Notes under the pieces: generated by a model
Seen by the model: the letters and a program-made list of their open reading frames with translations, nothing else
What the model was told of the DNA's origin: nothing
Databases searched by the model: none
DNA from: Patescibacteria group bacterium
GTDB taxonomy: Bacteria; Patescibacteria; Microgenomatia; Daviesbacterales; UBA10151
Reading direction: 5' to 3'
Assembly (NCBI GenBank): GCA_023487645.1
Contig: JAMDBX010000002.1
Coordinates: 27,892 to 91,891 of the forward strand
Length of the DNA: 64,000 nt
Part shown: positions 43,685 through 53,434 of the stretch, in pieces
How positions within the stretch are numbered: the first letter of the stretch is position 1
Layout: each line of letters begins with the position of its first letter
Made by a program: the position numbers and the translations under genes

Positions 43685-44698
43685 ATGGTTGAACTTTTAG
43701 GCTTAATAATTGTCTCTTTTTTTATTACCAGTTTTTTACTGGTTCCTTTTATCGACCTTCTTTTTTACCTTAAGAGGAGATACCATAGAGCTTCGGTTAA
43801 GGCGGCTTCAGATATAAATTCGCCTATCCATAATAAATTGCTAGCCGGTAAGGATCTTGATACACCGGTAGGCGGAGGAATTTTACTAATTCCTATTTTA
43901 ATTATAATTAGTCTGTTAACATTATTTTTAACCAGACATAAGGTTACAAATGATGTATATGTTCTGGTTTTTACAATACTGTCTTTTGGGTTTATTGGCA
44001 TCTTAGATGATCTAAGGAAAATTTTTATTTCCTTTAGTGGTAAGTATGCCGGCATCAGGGGACGCTATATTTTAGCTTTACAGCTTATCTTTGCCACAAT
44101 TATCTCTTTGATGCTCTATTGGTTGGTAGGTTTTAATAATATTTTTATTCCGGTGGTGGGAAATGTTGTCCTTGGTTGGTTTTACATTCCGCTTGCTGTT
44201 TTTGCCATTGTTGCTTTTGCTAATGCTTATAATATTTCCGATGGCTTGGATGGCCTATCTACAGGTTTACTGACAATCTGTTTGTTTGCTTTTTTGGCTC
44301 TGGCCCATACTGTTTTAAACCAAAATTTGGCTATTTTTGTCGGGGTATGGATAGGTACTTTAGTTGCTTATCTTTATTTCAATGTATTTCCCGCCCGGAT
44401 TTATTTGGGGGATGCTGGAGCGTTTGGTTTTGGAGCAACATTGGCAGTAATTGGACTTTTAACGGGAAAAATTCTGGGCTTGGCTGTAATCGGTGGCGTT
44501 TTTGTAGTTATCGTACTTTCATCTTTAATCCAAATTACCTCAAAGAAAATTTTAAAAAAGAAAGCTTTTCCGGTTGCCCCGATTCATATGTATTTTAAAT
44601 ATATCGGATGGGAAGAACCTAAAATTGTAATTAGGTTTTGGCTGGCCGGAGCGGTATTTGCCATTTTAGGTTTGTGGCTAGCTCTTCTTTCCAAATAA
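43685..44698 (+). CDS. mraY: Phospho-N-acetylmuramoyl-pentapeptide transferase
   Basis: This 337-residue polytopic enzyme transfers phospho-MurNAc-pentapeptide to undecaprenyl phosphate, making lipid I. It has about ten helices. DTPVGGGILLIPI, GFIGILDDLRKIF (catalytic DD), ANAYNISDGLDGLSTG and FPARIYLGDAGAFGFGATLA are conserved landmarks, and the end VAPIHMYFKYIGWEEPKIVI carries the MraY-specific histidine region. The stop and the ATG of ftsW share one base. Confidence 0.93.
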   Translation: MVELLGLIIVSFFITSFLLVPFIDLLFYLKRRYHRASVKAASDINSPIHNKLLAGKDLDTPVGGGILLIPILIIISLLTLFLTRHKVTNDVYVLVFTILSFGFIGILDDLRKIFISFSGKYAGIRGRYILALQLIFATIISLMLYWLVGFNNIFIPVVGNVVLGWFYIPLAVFAIVAFANAYNISDGLDGLSTGLLTICLFAFLALAHTVLNQNLAIFVGVWIGTLVAYLYFNVFPARIYLGDAGAFGFGATLAVIGLLTGKILGLAVIGGVFVVIVLSSLIQITSKKILKKKAFPVAPIHMYFKYIGWEEPKIVIRFWLAGAVFAILGLWLALLSK

Positions 44699-45816
44699 TG
44701 AAAAAACTTCATCCAAACTCACATTTTGGCGCGCCACGCCGTTTCTCCCAAACACATAAGTCGGATTTTGTTTTATTAGGATGTGTACTGTTGCTTTCGG
44801 TCTTTGGGTTGCTCATGGTTTATGATGCTTCCCAGTTTGAGGCTTTTCAGGAAACGGGAGATAAATATTATTTTATTAAGCAGCAGGTAGTGTGGGTTAT
44901 TTTAGGATTTGCCGCTTTAGGTTTTTTTAGTTTTTTTGATTATCATAGGTTGCAAAAAATTGCTACTCCGGCATTTTTATTTTCCATACTTTTGCTTTTA
45001 TTGGTTTTTGTTCCCGGATTGGGGGTTTCGGTGGGGGGAGCTAACCGTTGGCTGCGGATTGCCGGTTTAACCGTCCAGCCGACTGAAATTATTAAAATTT
45101 CGGCGGCGTTTTTTTTTGCTGCCTTGTTTCAAAAAAAAGTACGAACCCTAGCATTTATCCTTATTTTGGGGATAGTGGGGGTTATTATTGGCATTTTCCA
45201 AAAAGATTTAGGGTCAGCGGTAGTTTTTAGTTTAATCGCCTTTGGTATCTATTTTGCGGCTGAAGCTCCCTTGCATACCTTTTTAGGTTTGATACCTTTA
45301 GGCATCATCGGATTCGCCGGATTTATTTTAAGTTCCTCATACCGCAGGCAAAGGGTATTGGCTTTTCTGGATCCCTTTGCCGATCCCCAAGGTTTTTCCT
45401 ATCATATCTCCCAAGTGTTAATTGCTTTGGGTTCGGGAGGTTTTTTTGGGCTGGGGGTTGGACAGTCAAGACAAAAATTTGCCTATATCCCCGAGGTGAC
45501 AACGGATTCGATTTTTTCAGTGATTGGAGAAGAGTTTGGCTTTTTCGGCTGTTTGATTTTGGTCTCCCTGATCGCTTTTTTGATCTTACGGGGTTTTAAG
45601 ATCGCGGAAAATGCTTCGGATAACTTCGGTAAACTTTTGGCTGTGGGCTTGGTGACATGGATTGGCGCTCAAACGGTGGTAAATTTAGCAGCCATGGTTT
45701 CGCTGATGCCTTTAACAGGAGTCCCGTTGCCTTTTATTTCTTATGGCGGCTCAGCCCTTTTGGCAAATCTTGTTGCTGTGGGTATTTTGATTAATATCTC
45801 TAAGCATTCTGTTTGA
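44698..45816 (+). CDS. ftsW: FtsW-type septal peptidoglycan glycosyltransferase (SEDS)
   Basis: From the ATG at 44698 this is a 372-residue SEDS protein with about ten helices. VYDASQFEAFQETGDKYYFI follows helix 1; RWLRIAGLTVQPTEIIKISA, QKDLGSAVVFSLIAFG (catalytic Asp after helix 6) and LIALGSGGFFGLGVGQSRQK are SEDS hallmarks; the end LPFISYGGSALLANLVAVGI is typical. It polymerises glycan strands together with FtsI. Its place between mraY and murG, plus the second SEDS gene at 53431, supports FtsW here. A longer frame inside mraY was rejected. Confidence 0.92.
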   Translation: MKKLHPNSHFGAPRRFSQTHKSDFVLLGCVLLLSVFGLLMVYDASQFEAFQETGDKYYFIKQQVVWVILGFAALGFFSFFDYHRLQKIATPAFLFSILLLLLVFVPGLGVSVGGANRWLRIAGLTVQPTEIIKISAAFFFAALFQKKVRTLAFILILGIVGVIIGIFQKDLGSAVVFSLIAFGIYFAAEAPLHTFLGLIPLGIIGFAGFILSSSYRRQRVLAFLDPFADPQGFSYHISQVLIALGSGGFFGLGVGQSRQKFAYIPEVTTDSIFSVIGEEFGFFGCLILVSLIAFLILRGFKIAENASDNFGKLLAVGLVTWIGAQTVVNLAAMVSLMPLTGVPLPFISYGGSALLANLVAVGILINISKHSV

Positions 45817-45843
45817 GCATTACCATAAATTAGTATCTTCAGA

Positions 45844-45849
45844 TATAAT
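45844..45849 (+). promoter_or_regulatory. -10 box (TATAAT) before murG
   Basis: TATAAT ends twelve bases before the ATG at 45862, predicting a leader of about five to seven nt, in the 45-bp gap after ftsW. Confidence 0.45.
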
Positions 45850-45861
45850 TAGACAAGAAAG

Positions 45862-47004
45862 ATGAAAGTTTTAGTTACAGGTTCACATTTTACACCGGCT
45901 CAGGCAGTTATTGAAGAGCTGAAAGAAATGGCTGGGGCAGAAATTGTCTATGTGGGGAGAAAATATACCCGTGAAGGTGATAAAACTCCTTCTGTAGAAT
46001 CCCAAGTTTTGCCCGGTTTGGGGGTAAAATTTATTCACCTTACTTCAGGGAGACTGCAACGGTCTTTTACTATCCATACAATTCCTTCTCTGTTAAAAGT
46101 TCCGTTTGGGTTTGCCCAATCTTTCTACCTTCTGTTGCAGGAAAAACCGGATGTTGTTTTGTCGTTTGGCGGCTATATCTCCGTACCGGTAGTAATTTCA
46201 GCTTGGTTATTGTCTGTTCCGGTGATAGTCCATGAACAAACATTAGTCTCAGGTTTGGCAAATGAAATCAACGCTTTATTTGCCAGTAAAATCGCCGTTT
46301 CTTTTGAACAGGCGGAATTGTTTAAAGGGACGAGAGCTACTTTAACAGGCAATCCCATACGCAAAGAACTTTTAAGATCTACATCTGATAAGCAAAAACT
46401 ATCTGATGATTATGAAAAAGTTTTGGAGATAAGTAAGAGAAAAAAATTGCCTCTGGTTATAGTCATGGGAGGTAATCAAGGGTCGCATATCATCAACCAA
46501 ACTGTTGGGGAGTCTTTAGAGGATTTGCTAAAAATTACCTGTATCGTCCATCAAACCGGTGATTCTAAATTTCATGATTTTGAAAACCTATCCCAAAAAC
46601 AGCAAACACTTTGCCAGAAAGAGAATTATTTACCTAAAAAATGGATAGGGTCAGAAGACCTTGGTATACTTTTAAATCACGCGGATTTGGTTATCTCCAG
46701 GGCAGGGATTAATACTTTATTGGAGATGGCATATTTTGCCGTGCCGACACTGGTTATTCCTATACCTTATTTACACAAGGATGAACAAAACAAAAATGCC
46801 CAATTTTTTAACAAACTCGGTTTATCGCAAACCATTTTCCAAAAGGATTTAACTTCTAAAAAACTTTTTGAGACCGTAAAGGAGGTGTTGTCTGATTTAG
46901 TCCAACTTAAAGTAAAAGCTAAATCGGCATCAACGATTGTTATTCCGGATGCGGCTAAAAGATTAGCCTTAGAAACATTGCTCTTAACTAAAACAGCGTG
47001 CTAA
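45862..47004 (+). CDS. murG: MurG-like UDP-GlcNAc:lipid I glycosyltransferase
   Basis: This 380-residue GT28 protein would add GlcNAc to lipid I. The usual N-terminal GGTGGHxxPA loop is replaced by VTGSHFTPAQAVIEEL. VLSFGGYISVPVVISA and PVIVHEQTLVSGLAN are standard MurG, VIVMGGNQGSHIINQTV matches the second-domain loop, and LVISRAGINTLLEMAYFAVP with PYLHKDEQNKNAQFF provides the UDP-GlcNAc site. The altered first glycine loop binds lipid I phosphate in known MurG, so the change is worth noting. ftsQ starts 3 nt later. Confidence 0.87.
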   Translation: MKVLVTGSHFTPAQAVIEELKEMAGAEIVYVGRKYTREGDKTPSVESQVLPGLGVKFIHLTSGRLQRSFTIHTIPSLLKVPFGFAQSFYLLLQEKPDVVLSFGGYISVPVVISAWLLSVPVIVHEQTLVSGLANEINALFASKIAVSFEQAELFKGTRATLTGNPIRKELLRSTSDKQKLSDDYEKVLEISKRKKLPLVIVMGGNQGSHIINQTVGESLEDLLKITCIVHQTGDSKFHDFENLSQKQQTLCQKENYLPKKWIGSEDLGILLNHADLVISRAGINTLLEMAYFAVPTLVIPIPYLHKDEQNKNAQFFNKLGLSQTIFQKDLTSKKLFETVKEVLSDLVQLKVKAKSASTIVIPDAAKRLALETLLLTKTAC

Positions 47005-47007
47005 TAA

Positions 47008-47844
47008 ATGAAATTCAAAAAGATTATTATCTTACCTATCGGAATTTTTTTGGGTGTTCTGATAATTTTTAAGCTTAATATTTTTCAGGTACATAAAATA
47101 GACGTAAAAAACAACGGAGTTGATTGTGTTTCAGATGATAATTTGAAGACATTAATAGGGGCCAATAATAAGAATATTTTTTTAATTGATGAAAAAGATA
47201 TTAGAAGAAAAATTATCAGTAATTTTTTTTGTGTTAAGGATGTTAAAGTAGATAAAAAATTACCCGATACTCTTGTATTAACTTTACAAGGGAGAGCGGA
47301 TTTTGTAAAAGTTGTCCTTTACCAGCCGTTACTCCCACTTACTTTAAACGATTTAGAAAATCCTTCCGCTTCCTCGGCAGCCTTACTAGATTGGTCACTT
47401 CCCTCTTTATCGGGAAATCCTACTTTTATTTCAGACGAAACCGGGTTTATTTTTAAACAAGGTGAGAATAATAATATTCCGGTATTGTTTTTATCTGGAC
47501 AAAATTTAAAAATCGGTCAACAGCTTGACAGCCAGATGTTTGGTAAAATTTTTCTTATCTTTGATAAATTAAAGTCACTACAATTTGTTGCGGATACTAT
47601 TAGTAAAGACAACAATTTATCTGGTAGTGATGGTACCTCTATCTTGCCTATAGCTAAAATAGTTGATGATTATATCCAAATTACCTATCAAGCAGAGTTG
47701 GTTTTTTCCTTAAAAAAAGATATTTTCCGGCAACTCGCCTCTTTACAACTAATCTTACAAAAAGATAAAATAAACTCAGGCACAATGAAAACTATTGATC
47801 TTCGTTTTGATAAACCTGTAGTAGTATACACAGTAAAGAAATAG
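47008..47844 (+). CDS. ftsQ: FtsQ/DivIB-like POTRA-domain division protein
   Basis: This 278-residue bitopic protein has one N-terminal helix (IIILPIGIFLGVLIIFKLNI), then a POTRA-like domain (FQVHKIDVKNNGVDCVSDDN, NKNIFLIDEKDIRRKIISNF, VKDVKVDKKLPDTLVLTLQG) and a beta domain. That layout and the place between murG and ftsA fit FtsQ/DivIB, which bridges early and late divisome proteins. Two cysteines (VDCVSD, FFCVKD) may pair. A hairpin lies just after its stop. Confidence 0.85.
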   Translation: MKFKKIIILPIGIFLGVLIIFKLNIFQVHKIDVKNNGVDCVSDDNLKTLIGANNKNIFLIDEKDIRRKIISNFFCVKDVKVDKKLPDTLVLTLQGRADFVKVVLYQPLLPLTLNDLENPSASSAALLDWSLPSLSGNPTFISDETGFIFKQGENNNIPVLFLSGQNLKIGQQLDSQMFGKIFLIFDKLKSLQFVADTISKDNNLSGSDGTSILPIAKIVDDYIQITYQAELVFSLKKDIFRQLASLQLILQKDKINSGTMKTIDLRFDKPVVVYTVKK

Positions 47845-47850
47845 TGCATG

Positions 47851-47871
47851 GTCCGCTAAAGGGCGGATTTT
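47851..47871 (+). terminator. Hairpin with T-run between ftsQ and ftsA
   Basis: TCCGC (47852-47856) and GCGGA (47863-47867) flank a six-base loop and are followed by TTTTA. It resembles a short intrinsic terminator or attenuator, ending just 10 bp before ftsA. Confidence 0.5.
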
Positions 47872-47880
47872 ACCTTATAT

Positions 47881-49197
47881 ATGGCTAAAGATAAAGTTTT
47901 GTGTGCAGTTGATGTCGGGTCTTCGAAAATAGCGACCTTGATCGCCTCTATGGGTGAGGATGATAGGATTAATTTGATCGGTGTTTCGGCGGTAAATTCC
48001 CGAGGAGTAAAAAAGGCTCAAATCGTGGATATTGAAGAAGCGGTCGTGGCTATTACCGAAAGCATCGAGGCGTCGGAAAGAATGGCCGGGTATTCCATAT
48101 CGTCGGTCTATGTCTCCATTGGAGGACCGCAAATTGAAAGCACAAACTCTCATGCTGTGGTGGCTGTGGCTAAACCCGAAGGTGAAATAACCGAAAATGA
48201 TGTCTTGAGGGTTAATGATGCCGCGCGGGCTGTTCCACTTCCTTCTTCGAAAGAAATTCTTCATGTTATTCCACGTACCTTTACGGTTGACGGCCAGGAG
48301 GGTATTCGCGATCCTATCGGTATGACTGGCGTCCGCTTGGAAACAGACACCCATATTATTACCGGAGCGACCACGGCAATGAAAAATTTAGTTAAATGTA
48401 TGGGGTTGGTAGGGGTAAATGTCGAGGAGCTTGTTTTTTCCGGTATCGCTTCTTCTTATTCCGTACTGACGGAAACAGAAAAAGAGTTGGGAGTGATTTT
48501 AGTGGATATTGGGGGTGAAACGACAGATGTGGTGATTTTTGTCGATGGGGCGATTGCTTATTCTTCAGTTATTCCAATAGGTGCACGCCATATCACCTCT
48601 GATCTGGCTGTGGGTTTGCGGGTTTCTTTGGAATCGGCAGAAAAAATTAAATTATACCTGGGAAAGGTATCCAAAGTTCCGGCTCAACCTGAATTTTATG
48701 ATAAGGAAGAGGAGAGGAAACTGGATAAAGTCTCTACCCCTTCATCTAAAAATGTAAAAGAAGAACCTTTAGATGTTAGGAATTTGGGAATAGCCGAGGA
48801 TATCCAAAAAATTTCCAAAAAAGCGGTCGTTGACTCTATTATTCGTCCAAGAGTCAGGGAAATTTTTGAGCTGGTAGGTAAGGAAATTAAAAAGAGCGGT
48901 TTTGCTACCCAGACTCCCTCCGGCTTAGTAATTTGCGGAGGAGGAGCCTTGACTGTCGGTCTTTTGGATCAGGCAAAATATGTTTTAGGTTATCCTGCAC
49001 GGATGGGGAAGATTGAAAGATTAACAGGGTTAGTAGATGAAATTGATTCACCTTCATTTGCTACTGCCGCTGGTTTAATTCTTTATGGGGCAAAAACCGC
49101 TGGTCCTCAGTTTACCTTACCGTCTTTAGCTAAAGGATTGCCGATCAAAGATGTTATCCAAAGAGGTATTAATTTAGTGAAGTCTTTTCTGCCCTAA
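47881..49197 (+). CDS. ftsA: Cell division protein FtsA
   Basis: This 438-residue actin-like ATPase anchors FtsZ to the membrane. LCAVDVGSSKIATLIASMGE is the phosphate-1 motif, IAYSSVIPIGARHITSDLAV includes the SHS2-following region, VILVDIGGETTDVVIFVDG is phosphate-2, and VICGGGALTVGLLDQAKYVL is the adenosine motif. The C terminus NLVKSFLP with preceding basic residues can form the amphipathic membrane helix. It precedes ftsZ with a 96-bp gap. Confidence 0.95.
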   Translation: MAKDKVLCAVDVGSSKIATLIASMGEDDRINLIGVSAVNSRGVKKAQIVDIEEAVVAITESIEASERMAGYSISSVYVSIGGPQIESTNSHAVVAVAKPEGEITENDVLRVNDAARAVPLPSSKEILHVIPRTFTVDGQEGIRDPIGMTGVRLETDTHIITGATTAMKNLVKCMGLVGVNVEELVFSGIASSYSVLTETEKELGVILVDIGGETTDVVIFVDGAIAYSSVIPIGARHITSDLAVGLRVSLESAEKIKLYLGKVSKVPAQPEFYDKEEERKLDKVSTPSSKNVKEEPLDVRNLGIAEDIQKISKKAVVDSIIRPRVREIFELVGKEIKKSGFATQTPSGLVICGGGALTVGLLDQAKYVLGYPARMGKIERLTGLVDEIDSPSFATAAGLILYGAKTAGPQFTLPSLAKGLPIKDVIQRGINLVKSFLP

Positions 49198-49201
49198 TAT
49201 C

Positions 49202-49217
49202 CTAATTTTTAAATTAG
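49202..49217 (+). other. AT-rich palindrome after ftsA
   Basis: CTAATTT (49202-49208) and AAATTAG (49211-49217) form a perfect inverted repeat around TT, 5 bp past the ftsA stop. It is too AT-rich to be a strong terminator; it could be a weak pause or a binding site near the ftsZ promoter. Confidence 0.35.
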
Positions 49218-49237
49218 AGCCTGCCAACAAGCCGGAC

Positions 49238-49266
49238 TCGACAAATAGAAAAAGAACTGTTAAAAT
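49238..49266 (+). promoter_or_regulatory. Promoter for ftsZ
   Basis: TCGACA (49238-49243) and TAAAAT (49261-49266) are 17 bp apart, giving a leader of about 20 nt to the ATG at 49294. This separate promoter would let FtsZ be made in excess of FtsA. Confidence 0.5.
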
Positions 49267-49293
49267 CTGGCCAAGTTAGTATTTGTAGATAAT

Positions 49294-50460
49294 ATGCTTA
49301 TTAAGCCAGACGTTCAAAGATTTGCAAAGATTAAAGTAGTAGGATTTGGTGGTGGAGGGTCAAATGCTTTAAACTCCATGATTTCTCTTCAACAAATCCA
49401 GGGAGTAGAGTTTGTAGCTGTCAATACCGATGCCCAGGCTCTTCTTTCCAATCAATCTCCAACAAAAGTTCAAATAGGTGAAACTTTAACCCGGGGGCTG
49501 GGAGCCGGTGGTAACCCTGATATCGGCCGGCAGGCTGCTGAAGAATCTACCCAAAAGATAGAAGATGTCTTATCGGATGCGGATATGGTCTTTTTAACGG
49601 CAGGAATGGGCGGGGGGACTGGTACGGGAGCAATTGCGGTAGCGGCAGCTATTTCTAAAAAATTAGGTGCTTTAACCGTAGCAGTAGTAACCAAGCCTTT
49701 CCATTTTGAGGGGACGCGAAGGATGATGGTGGCTGAGGACGGCATTGAAAATTTACGGGATAAAGTAGATGCTTTGATTGTTATTCCCAACCAAAGGCTT
49801 TTGGAGGCTGTTGATAAAAATATGACCCTTCAGGAAGCCTTTAAGACGGCTGATTCGGTACTGGGCCAAGGAGTGCAAGGTATTTCCGACCTAATTACCA
49901 TGCCGGGATTGATTAATGTTGATTTTGCCGACGTACGCTCAATTATGACTAATGCCGGTTCTGCCCTTATGGGAATCGGACAGGCTGGTGGTGAAAACCG
50001 GGCTGAAGTAGCTGCCCGTATGGCCATTGCTTCACCGCTTTTGGAGGTTTCCATTGAAGGGGCCAAAGGTGTGCTGTTTAATATTGTAGGCGGAGCGGAT
50101 TTGACCATGGATGAAGTCGACCGGGCAGCAAAAGTTATTTCCGCGGCTGCCGACCCGGATGCCAACATTATTTTTGGTGCTACTATTAAAGATGATTTGG
50201 TGGATCAAATGAAAATTTCTGTAGTAGCTACGGGCTTTGATCAGACACGGGTTCGTCTGCGGGAGTTTGTCAACTCCGGAGTGGCGCATAACCCCTTAAC
50301 CCAAATGGGTTTTGCCCAGCCGGCATCCAGCCCCCATGATGATTATGTCCAGGATTCAAACAATCAAAATAATTCCACAAATGATGATACTGTGGATGAT
50401 AAAGAAGAGGATGATGACGGACGTTTGGATATTCCGGCCTTCCTCCGCCGTAACGGTTAA
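49294..50460 (+). CDS. ftsZ: Cell division GTPase FtsZ
   Basis: This 388-residue tubulin homologue forms the Z ring. [16 protein letters not shown] opens the GTPase domain, the tubulin signature GGGTGTGA is at about residues 106-113, and [20 protein letters not shown] contains the T7-loop catalytic aspartates. The acidic linker is followed by the conserved tail [14 protein letters not shown], which binds FtsA. Nothing is missing. It ends 46 bp before ileS. Confidence 0.98.
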   Translation: MLIKPDVQRFAKIKVVGFGGGGSNALNSMISLQQIQGVEFVAVNTDAQALLSNQSPTKVQIGETLTRGLGAGGNPDIGRQAAEESTQKIEDVLSDADMVFLTAGMGGGTGTGAIAVAAAISKKLGALTVAVVTKPFHFEGTRRMMVAEDGIENLRDKVDALIVIPNQRLLEAVDKNMTLQEAFKTADSVLGQGVQGISDLITMPGLINVDFADVRSIMTNAGSALMGIGQAGGENRAEVAARMAIASPLLEVSIEGAKGVLFNIVGGADLTMDEVDRAAKVISAAADPDANIIFGATIKDDLVDQMKISVVATGFDQTRVRLREFVNSGVAHNPLTQMGFAQPASSPHDDYVQDSNNQNNSTNDDTVDDKEEDDDGRLDIPAFLRRNG

Positions 50461-50489
50461 ATAACCTTGCCTCTCCATGTTTGCAGACG

Positions 50490-50495
50490 TATAAT
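50490..50495 (+). promoter_or_regulatory. -10 box (TATAAT) for ileS
   Basis: TATAAT ends eleven bases before the ATG at 50507, predicting a leader of about four or five nt. Confidence 0.5.
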
Positions 50496-50506
50496 ACCTT
50501 CAGGAT

Positions 50507-53434
50507 ATGTCAAAATTTAACCCAGTTTCATCACAAATTGACCTGCCGGCAGTTGAGGAAGAAACCTTAAAGTATTGGGAAGAAAACCAGATTTTTGAAA
50601 AATCCCTCAAAAACCGCCAGGGACACGAGCGGTTTGTTTTTTATGAGGGTCCGCCTACGGCCAACGGCAAGCCGGGAATCCACCATGTTTTAGCCCGAAG
50701 CTTTAAGGATTTGGTTTTAAGGTTTAGAACAATGAAAGGATTTTTGGTTGAAAGAAGGGCCGGTTGGGATACCCATGGGCTGCCGGTAGAGATTGAAGTA
50801 GAAAAAGAGCTTGGACTTAAAGGTAAACAAGACATTTTAGAACTAAAAGACAACCAGTTTGAGTCGGTTAAATTTTTTAATGAAAAGTGCAGGGAATCGG
50901 TTTTCCGCTATATTGATGATTGGGTTAATCTCACCAAAAGGATTGCCTTCTGGATTAATTTTGAAGATGCTTATATCACCTATAAAAATGATTACATTGA
51001 AAGTGTCTGGTGGTTTATAAGCCAGGTGAATCAAGCCGGTCTTTTGTATAAGGATTATAAAGTTGTCCCTTACTGTCCCCGTTGCGGAACTTCACTTTCA
51101 TCACATGAACTGGCTACCGGTTACAAAGATAATATTGAAGACGCCTCAGTTTATCCGCTCTTTAAAATAACTAATGTTTCCAACCTTCAGCTAAAAGATG
51201 AACTCGAACTAATTGACGGACATAAAGTTGAAGAAATTGACGGTTTGGATACTTATTTAGTGGCTTGGACGACTACGCCTTGGACTTTGCCGGGAAATGT
51301 CGGACTGGCGGTAAAACCGGAAGAGTCGTACGGATTATATTTAGACCAAGAAAAAAAGAGGGTTTTGGTTGGGGCAGTCAAATTGGCAGATTATTGGATT
51401 GGCCAGGGAACTAATATTGTCCAAGTAGCCCAAATTTTAGGTAATAACTTGGTTAGCATCCATTACGAGCCGCTTTTTCCCTATTTAAAGAAAATGGTGG
51501 AGAGAGATGCCTTTTTTGTGATGCCAGCTGATTTTGTTTCCCTGGATGAGGGCACTGGTATCGTCCACACAGCTGTAATGTATGGTGTTGAAGATTTTGA
51601 ATTGGGTAAAAAATATGACCTGCCAATGAAACATACCGTCAATGTCCGCGGGGAATTTATTCCCGAGGTAGAAGCTTACAGTGGCCAATTTGTAAAAAGT
51701 GCCGACAAACAGATTATTGAGGATTTAAAAAAGAAAGATTTGCTTTATAAATCCGGAACCATTAAACACACTTATCCTTTTTGTTGGAGGTGTGCCACCC
51801 CTTTGCTTTATTATGCTTTGGATACTTGGTTTATCAAAACTACCCAGGTTAAAAATAAACTTTTGGAAGACAACCAAAAGATTAACTGGGTTCCTAAAAC
51901 CATTAAAAACGGTCGGATGGGAAATTGGCTGGAAAGTTTGATTGACTGGAATATTTCCCGAAACAGGTTTTGGGGAACTCCATTGCCAATTTGGGTTTGC
52001 CAGAACAGCCATATTAAAGTTATAGGAAGCCGTGAAGAGATCCAAAGTTTGGGAGGAAAAGTCCCTGAGGATTTGCATAAGCCCTTTATTGATGAAGTAG
52101 AACTGAAATGTCCTGATTGCGGTCAGGCAATGAAGAGAATCCCTGATGTGGCCGATGTCTGGATGGATTCGGGAGCTATGCCTTTTGCCCAATGGCATTA
52201 TCCGTTTGAAAATAAGGAAATTTTTGAGGAATGGTATCCGGCAGATTATATAGTTGAAGCGATCGACCAAACCCGGGGTTGGTTTTTTACTTTGATGGCC
52301 GAAGCCATGCTTTTGAAAAAAGAACCTCCCGCTCCTTTTAAAAATACTATCGTGACTGGGTTTTTGTTAGACGGCAAGGGACAAAAGATGAGCAAATCTA
52401 AAGGAAATGTGGTTGACCCCTGGGAAGTGATTAAGGCAGTCGGGGCAGATACCGTCCGCTGGTATATGTACACCGGTGCACCGGTTGGAGGAAACTATCT
52501 GTTTTCTAAAGAGCTGGTTCAGGAAAAATACCGCCGTTTTACCCTGATACTGTGGAACTCTTATAAATTCTTTATCGATTATGCCATTTTGGCAGATTAT
52601 ACCCCTTCTGCGGATTTGGAAAAGATTACGGAAAAGCTATCTGTTTTAGATAGGTGGATTTTAGCTAAAACAATGAAACTTATTTCTCTAGTTAACTCTA
52701 AACTGGAAAAATATGACCCGACTTCAGCTTCCCGGGCAATTGAAGATTTTGTAGTTAATGATCTGTCCACTTGGTATATCCGAAGATCCCGGGACAGAGT
52801 CGGGCCTTTAGCAGATAAGGAAGATGAGCAAATATTTTTAACAACTTTATATCGTGTTTTAGTCGAGCTTAATAAACTGACAGCTCCTTTTATACCGTTT
52901 TTGGCCGAGGAGATGTATCGTAATTTGACCGGCGAAGAGTCAGTTCATCTGGCCAGTTATCCAGAAGCAGATAAGTCCTTAATTGATGAACAGCTGATAT
53001 TGGACATGGTTTTTGTCCGGGATTTGGTAGAAGTTGGTCATGCTCAGAGAAAAGAGACTGGAATTAAGCTGCGCCAACCTTTGAGTAAATTTACCTATTA
53101 TGCTCCGGTTAAATTAAGTTCTCAATTGGAAAAAATTTTGGCCGATGAACTTAATGTTAAAAGTGTTGAGTACAAACATACCTCTAAGGAAGAATTAAAA
53201 GGAGAGATGGATACAAAAATTACTCCCCAGCTTCAAATAGAAGGTGAGGCGAGGGAATTAATCCGTCAAGTACAACAACTGCGCAAAGAAGCGGGTTTAA
53301 CTTTAAAGGACAAGGTAAAAATTACCGCTCCAATGATTCCCCAGGAAGAAAATCTAAAACAATTAGTTTTAAAACAAACTAACGCCGTCGATATATCCGA
53401 AGGTGAAAAAGTTGCCATTGAAATTGTTCAATGA
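50507..53434 (+). CDS. ileS: Isoleucyl-tRNA synthetase (class Ia)
   Basis: This 975-residue enzyme charges tRNA-Ile. The class I signature is in PPTANGKPGIHHVLARSFKD (GIHHV in place of HIGH), the editing domain contains TYLVAWTTTPWTLPGNVGLA, WDTHGLPVEIEVEKEL matches the Ile/Val/Leu branch, and KMSKS is at residues 627-631. Two CxxC pairs (CPRCG and CPDCG) look like zinc sites. The sequence resembles the eukaryote/archaeon-like IleRS type, which is often less sensitive to mupirocin; that property is inference. rodA begins inside its last 4 bases. Confidence 0.96.
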   Translation: MSKFNPVSSQIDLPAVEEETLKYWEENQIFEKSLKNRQGHERFVFYEGPPTANGKPGIHHVLARSFKDLVLRFRTMKGFLVERRAGWDTHGLPVEIEVEKELGLKGKQDILELKDNQFESVKFFNEKCRESVFRYIDDWVNLTKRIAFWINFEDAYITYKNDYIESVWWFISQVNQAGLLYKDYKVVPYCPRCGTSLSSHELATGYKDNIEDASVYPLFKITNVSNLQLKDELELIDGHKVEEIDGLDTYLVAWTTTPWTLPGNVGLAVKPEESYGLYLDQEKKRVLVGAVKLADYWIGQGTNIVQVAQILGNNLVSIHYEPLFPYLKKMVERDAFFVMPADFVSLDEGTGIVHTAVMYGVEDFELGKKYDLPMKHTVNVRGEFIPEVEAYSGQFVKSADKQIIEDLKKKDLLYKSGTIKHTYPFCWRCATPLLYYALDTWFIKTTQVKNKLLEDNQKINWVPKTIKNGRMGNWLESLIDWNISRNRFWGTPLPIWVCQNSHIKVIGSREEIQSLGGKVPEDLHKPFIDEVELKCPDCGQAMKRIPDVADVWMDSGAMPFAQWHYPFENKEIFEEWYPADYIVEAIDQTRGWFFTLMAEAMLLKKEPPAPFKNTIVTGFLLDGKGQKMSKSKGNVVDPWEVIKAVGADTVRWYMYTGAPVGGNYLFSKELVQEKYRRFTLILWNSYKFFIDYAILADYTPSADLEKITEKLSVLDRWILAKTMKLISLVNSKLEKYDPTSASRAIEDFVVNDLSTWYIRRSRDRVGPLADKEDEQIFLTTLYRVLVELNKLTAPFIPFLAEEMYRNLTGEESVHLASYPEADKSLIDEQLILDMVFVRDLVEVGHAQRKETGIKLRQPLSKFTYYAPVKLSSQLEKILADELNVKSVEYKHTSKEELKGEMDTKITPQLQIEGEARELIRQVQQLRKEAGLTLKDKVKITAPMIPQEENLKQLVLKQTNAVDISEGEKVAIEIVQ

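Noticed and set aside
47875..48354. 159-codon antisense ORF opposite ftsA
   Set aside because: Shadow of the ftsA reading frame; no recognisable domain or promoter.
50543..50552. Perfect palindrome CTGCCGGCAG at the start of ileS, similar to the recO insertion
   Set aside because: It encodes normal IleRS residues (LPAVEEE) at the expected position with no added length, so it is not an insertion.
51725..52270. 181-codon antisense ORF opposite ileS
   Set aside because: Shadow frame with unlikely composition; ileS is clearly coded on the other strand.
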